From positions 1 to 26,215 of the forward strand of contig CAMPIQ010000036.1 in NCBI GenBank assembly GCA_946886475.1: a stretch of 26,215 nt of DNA, in the 5' to 3' direction. The first letter of the stretch is position 1. Each line of letters opens with the position of its first letter. A model generated the notes under the pieces. That model was not told the origin of the DNA and did no database searches. It saw only the letters and a program-made list of their open reading frames with translations. The position numbers and the translations under genes were made by a program. Source of the DNA: an uncultured Chitinophagales bacterium (lineage in GTDB: Bacteria; Bacteroidota; Bacteroidia; Chitinophagales; Chitinophagaceae). Below are positions 16,084-23,995 of this stretch, piece after piece.

Positions 16084-16290
16084 CTATTTCCCGATCTCAA
16101 TTGAAGTCGGTTCCTCCGTATTTCTTCCCATTGAGCCCATCCCGGAAGCATTTGCATTTTTTACTTCTGTAAGCTGGACAGGCTTTTCCTTTTTTTCTGT
16201 ATTGGAAGGCTGATCTTTTTTATCCTCAGCCGGGGTATCTTCCCCGCTCCTGACCGTATCCTCATGGATGGTAAAATCCTGTTTAGCCAT
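16084..16290 (-). CDS. Small hydrophilic charged protein
   Basis: A 68-residue protein (MAKQDFTIHEDTVRSGEDTP...) that I do not recognise. It is very hydrophilic, rich in Glu, Lys, Asp, Thr and Ser, lacks Cys and Trp, and has no signal peptide or membrane segment; it is probably largely disordered. The middle (EDKKDQPSNTEKKEKPVQ) is highly charged and the end (GSMGRNTEEPTSIEIGK) is Gly/Met/Thr-rich. It starts 13 bases after the stop of the large protease/barrel gene on the same strand, so it is probably co-transcribed. No other strong frame covers this stretch, and the ATG is well placed. It could be a chance ORF, but the composition looks natural. Confidence 0.5.
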   Translation of the reverse strand: MAKQDFTIHEDTVRSGEDTPAEDKKDQPSNTEKKEKPVQLTEVKNANASGMGSMGRNTEEPTSIEIGK

Positions 16291-16303
16291 ATGATTGATT
16301 TAA

Positions 16304-19300
16304 TTACCAGCCCGGCAAAATATTCACCCCAAAAGTTTTATTACTCCAGCCACCATTCTGCCAGGGGATAGCATAATAAGGTTCAATAACAAGATAACCA
16401 AATAGATTCAACCTGAGTGAAATTCCGGTACTCAAAATGAATTTTGAATTTTCCTGAGCCGGCTGCTCCTTGGCTGAAGGTTGTAAAAATGAACTGCTAC
16501 CCCAGGCAATTCCTCCATCTGTAAATAAATTAAGTTCCGTAAGTACAAACCTTGATTTAATGGCCGATAATCTTTCAGGTCCGGTAAAAGGAAAACGCAA
16601 TTCCACATTACCCACATACATCCTGCTTCCTATGAGATCATTTATGGTCAGACGTGAAGATGAGCCGGCATCATCTGCATATTCCAGGGCATCATAACCA
16701 CGCACCAGGCTTGGGTACCCTATAAATAAAGGAGGTAACAAACCGCTTCCCGCATCTTCTCCATATCTACCTAAAAACATATTTCTTGTTGCCAGTGTTA
16801 CAGGCGCCATCCTGAAATATTTCCTGTAATCTGCCGTCACTGAATTCATGTTCACTACGCCTAAGTATTTTCCTGCCTCCAGGCGGAACCTGTGACCGGC
16901 TAACGGTGACGCCACCCCGAAGAATGAGTTATCGCCTACAAGTGCAACATATGCCTGGCCAAGACTAAATCCGGGAGGCACGTCCTGTTTCTCCTTGGTA
17001 TTTCCAAGAAAAATAAATCCTGATGGGTCATAGTATTCCGTATACCTGTCAAGCCGGTAATAATACCTGGCAAAAGTGGCGCCTGCCTCTATGCGTCTTA
17101 TGGTTGAAAACGGATAAGATCCAAATACAGAAAGCTGGTCTTCAAAAGTTCTCAACAGGTCAAGTGAATAATTCAGTGCAGCAATGGAATCGCCATTCCT
17201 GTTCACCACCGTATCGGGAAATAAATATTGTGCACCTGATAAATAGGGAATATGTGAAAGTGAAACACCCCAGTTAAAACGGTTCTTCTGATTGAGGTAT
17301 GCAAACTGGCCTCCAACATCAACCAGTTCGCCGTTCATGGATATGGCACCATACAATTGATGATGTCCGAGCATGTCGGAAAAAATTCCATTTACACCTC
17401 CTGCCAACCCCGTACCATAACTTCCTCCGGTTTGAATGCCCATGCCGGTATTTCCAATATAGTCAAGCGCAAAATTGGCCTTATAAGGAACTTCTTTTGC
17501 AATGGCAGCTGCATCCTGCACATTGGGTGGATTCAGGAGGTTGGCCTGCACCATATCCCTGCCTTTTCGATCCAGCGGAGGAAGCGTGGCAGCCAGCATA
17601 TTTACATTAGCCCCGTCAACACGGATCGATTGCAGGTCCTCTTCTTTCGCACTGAATATGGTATACTCGCTATTATAAAAATAACTGTAAGCCAGCTGTC
17701 CTGTTTGTCGTGATACACTTATTGCCGGTGCATATTGGGTGATGCCCGCAATGCCGGTATAAATATTTGTTCTTTGTGTTACCTGTTTTGTATTGATATC
17801 GTAACTATAAAGGTTGCGGAAACCATCGCGGTCGGAAAGGAAAAATATTATGTTGGAGGTGGTACCAAAAACAGGATTGAGGTTATGGGCGCCGGGAAAT
17901 ATATCTATATTGGTAATGTCACCGGTTGACAGTTCAAGCAGGGCAATATTGTGCGAATAATTATGAACTGCTTTATTTCCTGATCCCAGCCTGTCTGTAC
18001 TGAATACAATATATTTTCCATCCGGCGAATAGGAAGGTTGCAGGTCTGCAAACAGATCGTTGGTCAACCGTTTAATTTTTTTTGTATTCAGATCATAGGC
18101 ATAGAGGTCACTTTGCCCCTGTACAAGTGCGGTTACAACTATGGTTTTACCATCAGGCGACCAGGCAGGATTGCTGAAGCCGGAAACGCCGGGAAGGTCG
18201 ATCTCCTCCTGAATGTTGCCACTGGTATTGGATATGATCAGCCTGTTCCTTCCTTTAGCAAAAGCAACATAGGCAAGTTGCCTGCTGTCGGGCGACCAGG
18301 CCACAGATGATTCGTATGAGCTGTATTGATCAATATGTGAGTTCTGCGCGGTTGAAGTAATGCGCTCGGTAATCCTTCCGGTGGAAGCATCCGCAATATA
18401 GAGGTCGATGGAAAATAAATTCTTTTCCGTCCAGAATGCAATTTGCTTTCCATCGGGACTTATGGAAGGAACAATATTCATTTCCCCTGCATTTTCCTTA
18501 TTCACCAGGTTTTTACCTGGTGCATTCATTTGCTTACCGGTTTGAAATGGCGCATAGGCATTCCTGATAGATTCCTGCCATTGCCGGGAAAATAATTTTT
18601 CATCCATCCCAAAAAGAAATTTAATGGCTGCGGGGTATCCTCTTCTGGCCGTTTCCATGAACAACCTTGGAATGATGGCATCACCATAGTTACCCGTTAC
18701 ATAAGCCCAGAAAGCTTCTCCCCACCTGTATGGAAAATACAGATCCGGACGGTTGGTGAGGTCTTTTAAACTGGGGAGCTGATCCAGTGCTACTGCACTG
18801 CGCAGCCACATGGCTGTATTGGCATCCTTATATCCAATCGACATGTATTCGGCCATGCCTTCCACCATCCATAATGGTAAATTACTAAGGGCATTGAGTG
18901 AAAAGGAATCTTTTACCAGGTGGTACTGAAAAGCATGCACCAGTTCATGACCCACTACATGATCGGTCTGTGCATTGGACTCCATGAAAGGCAGGATGAC
19001 CCTGTTCTTCAGTGCTTCCGTTACGCCACCTGTTCCTACGCCAATGGAACTGTTAATAGCACGGGTTTGCTGGAAATGAGCATGGTGATTATAAATGATA
19101 AAGGGATTTTTCTCCGTGAAGGTATCTTTCAACACCTGCTGGTGCATCAGGTACCACTGTTCAGTCCATTTTACCAGACGGTCGCGTGCAGCCTTATTAT
19201 CGAGGTAATGATAAATTTCAAAGTGCGGTGTTTGCAACACCCTGAAATCAAAATTCTGGTAGAGTACTTTATTCCTGCCAAAATACTGGGCAGATGCATT

Positions 19301-19366
19301 TATTCCGCTATAGAAGTTCAGGATCAGGAAAGCAAAAACTGCATGGACCAGCGATTTATTCCTCAT
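16304..19366 (-). CDS. Fusion of zinc peptidase, TolB-like propeller and Omp85-type barrel
   Basis: A 1020-residue outer-membrane protein. A signal peptide (to about residue 26, INASAQ) precedes a peptidase-MA-like domain: HVVGHELVHAFQYH gives the HELVH zinc site (His about 140 and 144) and LWMVEGMAEYMSIG the third ligand (Glu about 169). Next come PD40/TolB-type propeller blades (about 290-510; SPDGKQIAFW, SPDSRQLAYVAF, SPDGKTIVV, SPDGKYIVFSTDR). The last 380 residues or so look like an Omp85/BamA-type beta-barrel, with GYPSLVRGYDALEY and MYVGNVELRFPFTG, ending on an aromatic residue (FGVNILPGW). The barrel would anchor the protein in the outer membrane with protease and propeller probably facing the periplasm. 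The role is not known; surface-protein processing or glycan sensing are guesses. Confidence 0.9.
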   Translation of the reverse strand: MRNKSLVHAVFAFLILNFYSGINASAQYFGRNKVLYQNFDFRVLQTPHFEIYHYLDNKAARDRLVKWTEQWYLMHQQVLKDTFTEKNPFIIYNHHAHFQQTRAINSSIGVGTGGVTEALKNRVILPFMESNAQTDHVVGHELVHAFQYHLVKDSFSLNALSNLPLWMVEGMAEYMSIGYKDANTAMWLRSAVALDQLPSLKDLTNRPDLYFPYRWGEAFWAYVTGNYGDAIIPRLFMETARRGYPAAIKFLFGMDEKLFSRQWQESIRNAYAPFQTGKQMNAPGKNLVNKENAGEMNIVPSISPDGKQIAFWTEKNLFSIDLYIADASTGRITERITSTAQNSHIDQYSSYESSVAWSPDSRQLAYVAFAKGRNRLIISNTSGNIQEEIDLPGVSGFSNPAWSPDGKTIVVTALVQGQSDLYAYDLNTKKIKRLTNDLFADLQPSYSPDGKYIVFSTDRLGSGNKAVHNYSHNIALLELSTGDITNIDIFPGAHNLNPVFGTTSNIIFFLSDRDGFRNLYSYDINTKQVTQRTNIYTGIAGITQYAPAISVSRQTGQLAYSYFYNSEYTIFSAKEEDLQSIRVDGANVNMLAATLPPLDRKGRDMVQANLLNPPNVQDAAAIAKEVPYKANFALDYIGNTGMGIQTGGSYGTGLAGGVNGIFSDMLGHHQLYGAISMNGELVDVGGQFAYLNQKNRFNWGVSLSHIPYLSGAQYLFPDTVVNRNGDSIAALNYSLDLLRTFEDQLSVFGSYPFSTIRRIEAGATFARYYYRLDRYTEYYDPSGFIFLGNTKEKQDVPPGFSLGQAYVALVGDNSFFGVASPLAGHRFRLEAGKYLGVVNMNSVTADYRKYFRMAPVTLATRNMFLGRYGEDAGSGLLPPLFIGYPSLVRGYDALEYADDAGSSSRLTINDLIGSRMYVGNVELRFPFTGPERLSAIKSRFVLTELNLFTDGGIAWGSSSFLQPSAKEQPAQENSKFILSTGISLRLNLFGYLVIEPYYAIPWQNGGWSNKTFGVNILPGW

Positions 19367-19454
19367 AGAACAATGTTTAAGGGTTGATTATTTTTATACA
19401 AATAATGAACCATGGATGCCGGCCATTGGTCAATGGCTTATGGCCGTTGGCGCC

Positions 19455-19462
19455 TATCTTTG
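19455..19462 (+). promoter_or_regulatory. -7 promoter element TATCTTTG
   Basis: Exact TAnnTTTG match, four bases before the ATG at 19467. Transcription would begin at or very near the start codon, giving a leaderless message. It also argues against a start at the upstream in-frame ATG (19416). Confidence 0.5.
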
Positions 19463-19466
19463 TTTC

Positions 19467-21098
19467 ATGAGTTCCAAGAATACCCTGGCTGAAAAAGAAA
19501 CGATGCTGGCTTTAGTTGAGAAAATGAATACCCGTCTGCAAAAAATTTATGAGGGTGGCGGCAAAAAATCCATAGCAAAGCAAAAAGAAAAAAATAAACT
19601 AACCGCAAGAGAAAGGATCCATTACCTTATAGATAAAGGCTCAGCATTTGCTGAACTTGGCGCTTTTGCAGGTTATGAAATGTATGAGGAACAGGGCGGT
19701 TGTGCAGCGGGCGGCACAGTTGCCGGAACGGGTTATGTAAGTGGAAGGCAATGCCTGATCGTGGCCAATGACCAGACAGTAAAAGCAGGTGCCTGGTTTC
19801 CCATAACAGGAAAGAAAAACCTGCGCATGCAGGAGATCGCTTTACAAAATAATCTTCCTATCATCTATCTGGTTGACAGTGCAGGGGTATTTCTTCCTAT
19901 GCAGGATGAGATATTTCCGGATAAAGAACATTTCGGACGCATATTTTATAACAATGCAAGAATGAGTGCAAAGGGCATCATCCAGATAGCCGCAGTGCTG
20001 GGGGCCTGTGTTGCAGGTGGCGCTTATTTACCTATCATGAGCGATGAGACCCTGATGGTAGAAGGAGCCGGATCCATCTATCTGGCAGGTCCTTACCTGG
20101 TTAAGGCCGCCATCGGAGAAGATATCGATACGCAAACCTTAGGCGGTGCAGTAACACATACAGAGATCTCAGGAATTGCAGATTATAAATTCCCAACTGA
20201 AGAAGCCTGTCTCGACCAGATAAAAAGGATCATGGAAAAGACCGGTCACCGGGAGAAAGCAGGATTCAACAGGATCAAACCGGTGAAACCAAAGAAGAAC
20301 GTGGATGAGATCTATTCCATTGTTCCTACGGACAGTACCAAGCCATATGATATGCTGGAAGTGATAGAAAGGATCGTTGACCATTCGGAGTTTGACCAGT
20401 TCAAACAGGATTATGGAAAAACCATCCTCTGCGGTTATGCACGTATTGACGGATGGGCAGTTGGTATTGTGGCCAATCAGCGTAAGATAGTAAAGAGTAA
20501 GAAAGGAGAAATGCAGATGGGTGGGGTGATCTATAATGATAGTGCTGATAAAGCAGCCAGGTTCATTATGAATTGTAACCAGAAAAAGATCCCGCTTTTA
20601 TTTTTACAGGATGTTACAGGTTTTATGGTGGGTAGCCGCAGCGAACATTCCGGAATTATAAAAGATGGTGCAAAGATGGTGAATGCAGTTGCCAATTCTG
20701 TAGTGCCTAAGATCACCATAGTGATCGGAAACTCATACGGTGCGGGAAATTATGCTATGTGCGGTAAGGCTTACGAACCGCGCTTTATTTATGCATGGCC
20801 TACGGCAAGAATCGCTGTAATGGGCGGCGACCAGGCTGCAAAAACTTTATTACAGATACAGGTGGCAGCGTTAAAATCAAAAGGTGAAACCATTTCTCCT
20901 GAGGATGAATCAGAATTATTAAATAAGATCAAGGCAAGGTATGATGAACAGACATCACCTTATTACGCTGCAGCCAGATTATGGGTTGATGCCATCATTG
21001 ACCCTGTTGATACCAGGAAATTAATTTCAGAAGCCATTCATGCCGCCGATCATAATCCGGAAATGGAAAGCTTTCGTACTGGGGTATTTCAGGTATAG
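19467..21098 (+). CDS. Acyl-CoA carboxylase carboxyltransferase subunit, MccB-like
   Basis: A 543-residue carboxyltransferase. The frame opens at 19416, but the ATG at 19467 (MSSKNTLAEKE) directly follows a -7 element and matches where the family begins. Signatures: LTARERIHYLIDKGSAFAELG, VANDQTVKAGAWFPITGKKNLR, IFPDKEHFGRIFYNNARMSAKGI, GACVAGGAYLPIMSDE and GNSYGAGNYAMCGKAYEPRF. The FPDKEHFGRIFYNNARMSA pattern is that of 3-methylcrotonyl-CoA carboxylase beta rather than propionyl-CoA carboxylase beta. It transfers the carboxyl group from carboxybiotin to an acyl-CoA, probably in leucine or other branched-chain acid breakdown. The biotin-carboxylase subunit is not in the window, so the gene is a lone half. 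The stop codon is the first part of an inverted repeat. Confidence 0.93.
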   Translation: MSSKNTLAEKETMLALVEKMNTRLQKIYEGGGKKSIAKQKEKNKLTARERIHYLIDKGSAFAELGAFAGYEMYEEQGGCAAGGTVAGTGYVSGRQCLIVANDQTVKAGAWFPITGKKNLRMQEIALQNNLPIIYLVDSAGVFLPMQDEIFPDKEHFGRIFYNNARMSAKGIIQIAAVLGACVAGGAYLPIMSDETLMVEGAGSIYLAGPYLVKAAIGEDIDTQTLGGAVTHTEISGIADYKFPTEEACLDQIKRIMEKTGHREKAGFNRIKPVKPKKNVDEIYSIVPTDSTKPYDMLEVIERIVDHSEFDQFKQDYGKTILCGYARIDGWAVGIVANQRKIVKSKKGEMQMGGVIYNDSADKAARFIMNCNQKKIPLLFLQDVTGFMVGSRSEHSGIIKDGAKMVNAVANSVVPKITIVIGNSYGAGNYAMCGKAYEPRFIYAWPTARIAVMGGDQAAKTLLQIQVAALKSKGETISPEDESELLNKIKARYDEQTSPYYAAARLWVDAIIDPVDTRKLISEAIHAADHNPEMESFRTGVFQV

Positions 21099-21210
21099 GC
21101 TAAGAGCAAAGGAGTGAAATGAGGAAAAGAGAAGATCAACCTTGTCTTTTTTCTATTTTCACCTCTTAGCCTAACTCTTTTTTACTTTTTTCACTCCTTT
21201 GCTCTTAGCC
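21098..21210. repeat. Long inverted repeat between carboxyltransferase and rnhA
   Basis: The 22-base arm at 21098-21119 (starting GGCTAAGAGCAAAGGAGTG) is matched perfectly in reverse complement by 21189-21210, with 69 bases between. The loop holds a further purine-rich/pyrimidine-rich pair (21121-21134 against 21144-21164) and a partial extra copy of the right arm (TCACCTCTTAGCC, near 21159-21171). The left arm begins in the stop codon of the upstream gene and the right arm ends nine bases before the rnhA ATG. The structure could terminate or stabilise the upstream message, or be a dispersed repeat element. Confidence 0.75.
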
Positions 21211-21219
21211 CAAATATAC

Positions 21220-21699
21220 ATGCAACAACAAATAACCATTTATACCGACGGTTCATCACGAGGCAACCCGGGGCCCGGGGGATACGGTGCGGTTTTAATG
21301 TACGGTGACAAAAGAAAAGAATTGTCGCAGGGCTACCGGAGAACCACTAACAACCGCATGGAATTAATGGGTGTGATAGCTGCACTCGAAGCCCTGAAAA
21401 GAACAGGCCTGCATATTACCATCTATACCGACAGCCAGTACATAGTAAAAGCCATTAAGGAAGGATGGTTAAATAAATGGCTTGCCACCAATTTTGCCAA
21501 AGGAAAAAAGAACAAGGATCTCTGGGTCAGGTTTTATAATCTGTATAAACAGCATCACATCAACTTTGTCTGGGTGAAAGGCCATGCCGATAATATGTTC
21601 AATAACCGTTGTGATGTGCTGGCAACAACGGCCGCCGACGGAGATAACCTGCTGGTAGATGAAGGATATGAAATGAATCCGGATCAATTGCTGATGTAG
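21220..21699 (+). CDS. rnhA: Ribonuclease HI
   Basis: A 159-residue RNase HI, which cuts the RNA strand of RNA-DNA hybrids (primers, R-loops) in the cytosol. All active-site residues line up with the classical enzyme: ITIYTDGSSRGNPGPGG (Asp 10), NNRMELMGV (Glu 48), IYTDSQYIVK (Asp 71), WVKGHADNMFNNRCDVLA (His 122, Asp 132). The length is normal. The ATG at 21220 is the natural start; the frame extends to a TTG at 21199, but that lies inside the right arm of the inverted repeat and adds residues not seen in the family. It follows the carboxyltransferase gene on the same strand with 121 bases between. A strong hairpin follows its stop. Confidence 0.96.
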   Translation: MQQQITIYTDGSSRGNPGPGGYGAVLMYGDKRKELSQGYRRTTNNRMELMGVIAALEALKRTGLHITIYTDSQYIVKAIKEGWLNKWLATNFAKGKKNKDLWVRFYNLYKQHHINFVWVKGHADNMFNNRCDVLATTAADGDNLLVDEGYEMNPDQLLM

Positions 21700-21712
21700 C
21701 TAATATAAAGAG

Positions 21713-21755
21713 GAAGCCTTCAGCTAGTGGCCACCGGCCAACAGCTAAAGGCTTC
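21713..21755. terminator. Hairpin between convergent genes, likely bidirectional terminator
   Basis: GAAGCCTT (21713-21720), AGCT and TGGCC pair with GGCCA, AGCT and AAGGCTTC (21748-21755), giving a stem of about 20 pairs with a few mismatches. It lies 13 bases after rnhA and 22 bases beyond the stop of the convergent gene at 21778. T-runs are weak on both sides, so termination strength is uncertain. Confidence 0.65.
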
Positions 21756-21777
21756 TCCATACTTTAAAAAAAGAATA

Positions 21778-22347
21778 TTAAGCTGCCTGCTTCTTTTTTT
21801 CCAGCATGAAATAATGTATAAGGAAATATCCTCCAAACATTACTGTTGAGAAAATGGCCGTATTTACCAGGCTTGATCTTAAGAAAGGAAGACCATCACC
21901 ATAACACATCATCAATCCCTCAAAAGTTTGCGGACGGTAAAATCCTGCACCTCCTATCCAAACCAGGAAATTGCTTACAATAAAATAAAATACCGGTGCG
22001 GCAAGGGTTGCACCAATGATCCTGCCCAGTTTTAAATTGCTTGCCCAGAAACCAAACATGGTGAGTGAAGCAAGAAGAACATAATTCAGTACCTGACTGT
22101 CATAAAAACTGGCACCTGTATAAAAACCACTGTAGGGCATATAACCCAATACATACAATAACTGGTAAATAACATCAGAAATAAGCATTGATATTAATGG
22201 CAGCGCAAAAGCAAGACGCTTGTCTTTGATCACTGCAGCACCAAAAATGGCCATTGCGATCTGCGGTGCCAAACCGGCCACCCTGAATACAGATCCAACA
22301 ATAATTAATAAAGCGAGGGCAATAAATAATGGAGATTTCAATTTCAT
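21778..22347 (-). CDS. DUF6580-like membrane protein
   Basis: A 189-residue hydrophobic protein with about five membrane helices. The ATG at 22347 (MKLKSPLFIALALLIIV) starts right before the first helix; the frame continues to a TTG at 22371, which is less natural. Marks are an Arg in the first helix (GSVFRVAGLAPQIAMAIFGAAVI), a PLISMLISDV segment and a late GGAGFYRPQTFEGLMMCYGDGLPF loop, which resemble the DUF6580 family (proteins with an ECF-transporter-like substrate-binding look). Function unknown; a role as membrane transport component is inference. It follows the mannose-6-phosphate isomerase gene on the same strand with 53 bases between, so co-transcription is possible. Family call comes from memory of the pattern. 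Confidence 0.82.
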   Translation of the reverse strand: MKLKSPLFIALALLIIVGSVFRVAGLAPQIAMAIFGAAVIKDKRLAFALPLISMLISDVIYQLLYVLGYMPYSGFYTGASFYDSQVLNYVLLASLTMFGFWASNLKLGRIIGATLAAPVFYFIVSNFLVWIGGAGFYRPQTFEGLMMCYGDGLPFLRSSLVNTAIFSTVMFGGYFLIHYFMLEKKKQAA

Positions 22348-22400
22348 TTCAAACACTTTTAACTGAAGCAAAAATAAAGTAACTAAACTTATATCATAAA

Positions 22401-23609
22401 TTAGTTTTCAACCATTGGAACAAGGGCCCTGAATAAAATGGAACTGGAACCCGTCCTGATCTTTACAGTTCCACCCGGAAGTATGAAAAAAGCATCCCCT
22501 CTTTTTGCATTGAGTATTTCGTTTCCCCTGATCTCCATATTCCCTTCCAGCACCAGAATGATCTCGGGCGACAGGGCATTTATGCTTTGTTCTTTCCCTG
22601 CTTCCAGGTCATACCTGTGTAATTCAAATTCCCTGGCTGGTGAAGGATAAATGGTATGATCCGTTCCACTGGCCCTGATGATGTGAGGAATAGTGGGTTC
22701 AAATATCACATGCTTCATCAATTCAGGTACGTCAATATGTTTACTGGTTAATCCTGCCCTTAATACATTATCAGAATTGGCCATGATCTCCACATTTTGA
22801 CCTTCCAGGTAAGCATGCGGAAGTCCTGCCTGCTGGTAAATGCCTTCGCCTTTTTTTAAATGCAGAAGATTGAAAAGATATATGGAAAAGATCCCGCGGT
22901 CCAGCTGACCGCCGGTACAGAAATTCAAAGCTGCCCTTGCAGCCCAGAAATCTTCACGATCCTTTTGGAGTTCCCCGTTTTTATATAATGGCAGTATCCT
23001 GTCTGTCAAAGGCTGCAATATAATATTCACCTTATCCTGGTTCATCTGCATCACCTCTTCATACAATCTTTTGTAATTGCCTTTACCAAATGCTGATCGC
23101 AGAAATAACAGTTCAGGCGTTTGTTCCAGGATGGATTGAAGCTGGTCTTCTTTTTTAAATCCATGCAAAAGCCAGAAATCTCCGAGGGCAGCCATCAGTT
23201 CAGGCTTATGGTTCCTGTCCTTATAATTACGGTGTTGCGCATTTACCGGGATCCCTTTTGATGTTTCATCATCATATCCTTTTTTGGCAGATGAGATATC
23301 AGGGTGTACCTGGATGGATAGCATTTGGTCTACATCCAGCACTTTCAATAAAAACGGCAGGGAGCCAAATTCATTCATTACATTTTTTCCTAACCAGGCT
23401 TCCCTGTTCAAATTGATTTCTTCGATCAATGGCTTTCCGGATTCAATAACTATGGAAGAATGATTGGGGTGTGCACCCATCCAGTATTCAGCCGATGGGA
23501 TATGTTCCCTGTTTTCAGATCCAAGTAAAGAAGGTAAGAAATCCTGTCCACCCCAGGAATAGTTTTGCACCACGCCTTTCAGTGAAAAAACCCATCGTGA
23601 CAATGACAT
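22401..23609 (-). CDS. manA: Mannose-6-phosphate isomerase, class I
   Basis: A 402-residue type I phosphomannose isomerase that interconverts mannose 6-phosphate and fructose 6-phosphate in the cytosol, feeding mannose into glycolysis or supplying mannose for glycan and GDP-sugar synthesis. Zinc ligands are visible: LSIQVHPDISSAKKGYDD (Gln about 100, His 102), NHKPELMAAL (Glu about 137) and AGLPHAYLEGQNVEIMANSDNVLRAG (His about 265), which also holds the family's Arg. The N-terminal VVQNYSWGG is typical. Length is as expected. A -7-like element lies 17 bases upstream. Its promoter region overlaps the divergent YraN gene. The remaining C-terminal domain (GNMEIRGNEILNAKRGDAFFILPG) is the usual cupin part. 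Confidence 0.96.
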   Translation of the reverse strand: MSLSRWVFSLKGVVQNYSWGGQDFLPSLLGSENREHIPSAEYWMGAHPNHSSIVIESGKPLIEEINLNREAWLGKNVMNEFGSLPFLLKVLDVDQMLSIQVHPDISSAKKGYDDETSKGIPVNAQHRNYKDRNHKPELMAALGDFWLLHGFKKEDQLQSILEQTPELLFLRSAFGKGNYKRLYEEVMQMNQDKVNIILQPLTDRILPLYKNGELQKDREDFWAARAALNFCTGGQLDRGIFSIYLFNLLHLKKGEGIYQQAGLPHAYLEGQNVEIMANSDNVLRAGLTSKHIDVPELMKHVIFEPTIPHIIRASGTDHTIYPSPAREFELHRYDLEAGKEQSINALSPEIILVLEGNMEIRGNEILNAKRGDAFFILPGGTVKIRTGSSSILFRALVPMVEN

Positions 23610-23626
23610 CCGGTACTAATTTGAGA

Positions 23627-23634
23627 TAAAGATA
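23627..23634 (-). promoter_or_regulatory. -7-like element TATCTTTA for manA
   Basis: On the minus strand TATCTTTA, one base off TAnnTTTG, 17 bases before the manA ATG. It lies immediately upstream of the divergent YraN start (23639), so the two promoters would overlap. Confidence 0.4.
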
Positions 23635-23638
23635 AGTT

Positions 23639-23995
23639 ATGACACAGCACATGGAAACAGGCAAAACAGGAGAAGAGCTGGCGGAAGCCTGGTTAATTCA
23701 AAAAGGTTTTGAGATCATGGAACGCAACTGGCGTTTTTCTCACTATGAGATCGACATCATAGCCATGAAAAAAGGTATTCCTCATTTCGTGGAAGTAAAA
23801 ACCAGGTCATCGTACAGGTTTGGCCCGCCGGAAAATAAAGTAAAGAATAAAAAAATAAAAGACCTGCTGAAGGCAGCCGCTGAATATATGTACAGGCACC
23901 GGCAATTTAAAAATTTCCACATCGACATCCTTTCCATCAACATCCAGAAGAATGGCGAAGCCGAATATTTTTTTATTGAAGATGTTTATTTGTAA
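23639..23995 (+). CDS. yraN: YraN family (UPF0102) endonuclease-like protein
   Basis: A 118-residue protein of the YraN/UPF0102 family, which has a restriction-endonuclease-like fold. The signature is complete: GKTGEELAEAWLIQKGFEIMERNWRF, then HYEIDIIAMKKG (Glu about 37, Asp 39) and PHFVEVKTRSSYRFG (Glu about 52, Lys 54), the metal-binding residues of the fold. The in vivo role is not settled; Holliday-junction or damage-related nuclease roles have been proposed for the family. The start could be the ATG at 23639 or the one at 23651 (METGKTGEEL); the family alignment does not decide. It is divergent from manA and ends tail to tail with the YkgJ-type gene, overlapping by 10 bases. Confidence 0.92.
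   Translation: MTQHMETGKTGEELAEAWLIQKGFEIMERNWRFSHYEIDIIAMKKGIPHFVEVKTRSSYRFGPPENKVKNKKIKDLLKAAAEYMYRHRQFKNFHIDILSINIQKNGEAEYFFIEDVYL

Noticed and set aside
15942..16157. Minus-strand ORF of 71 codons overlapping the lipoprotein remnant and the small charged-protein gene
   Set aside because: Overlaps two better-supported genes and has an unnatural composition.
19416..19466. Upstream start of the carboxyltransferase gene
   Set aside because: The extra 17 residues lie across a TAnnTTTG promoter element and do not resemble the family N-terminus.
21199..21219. TTG start for rnhA
   Set aside because: It lies inside the right arm of the inverted repeat; the ATG at 21220 matches the family.
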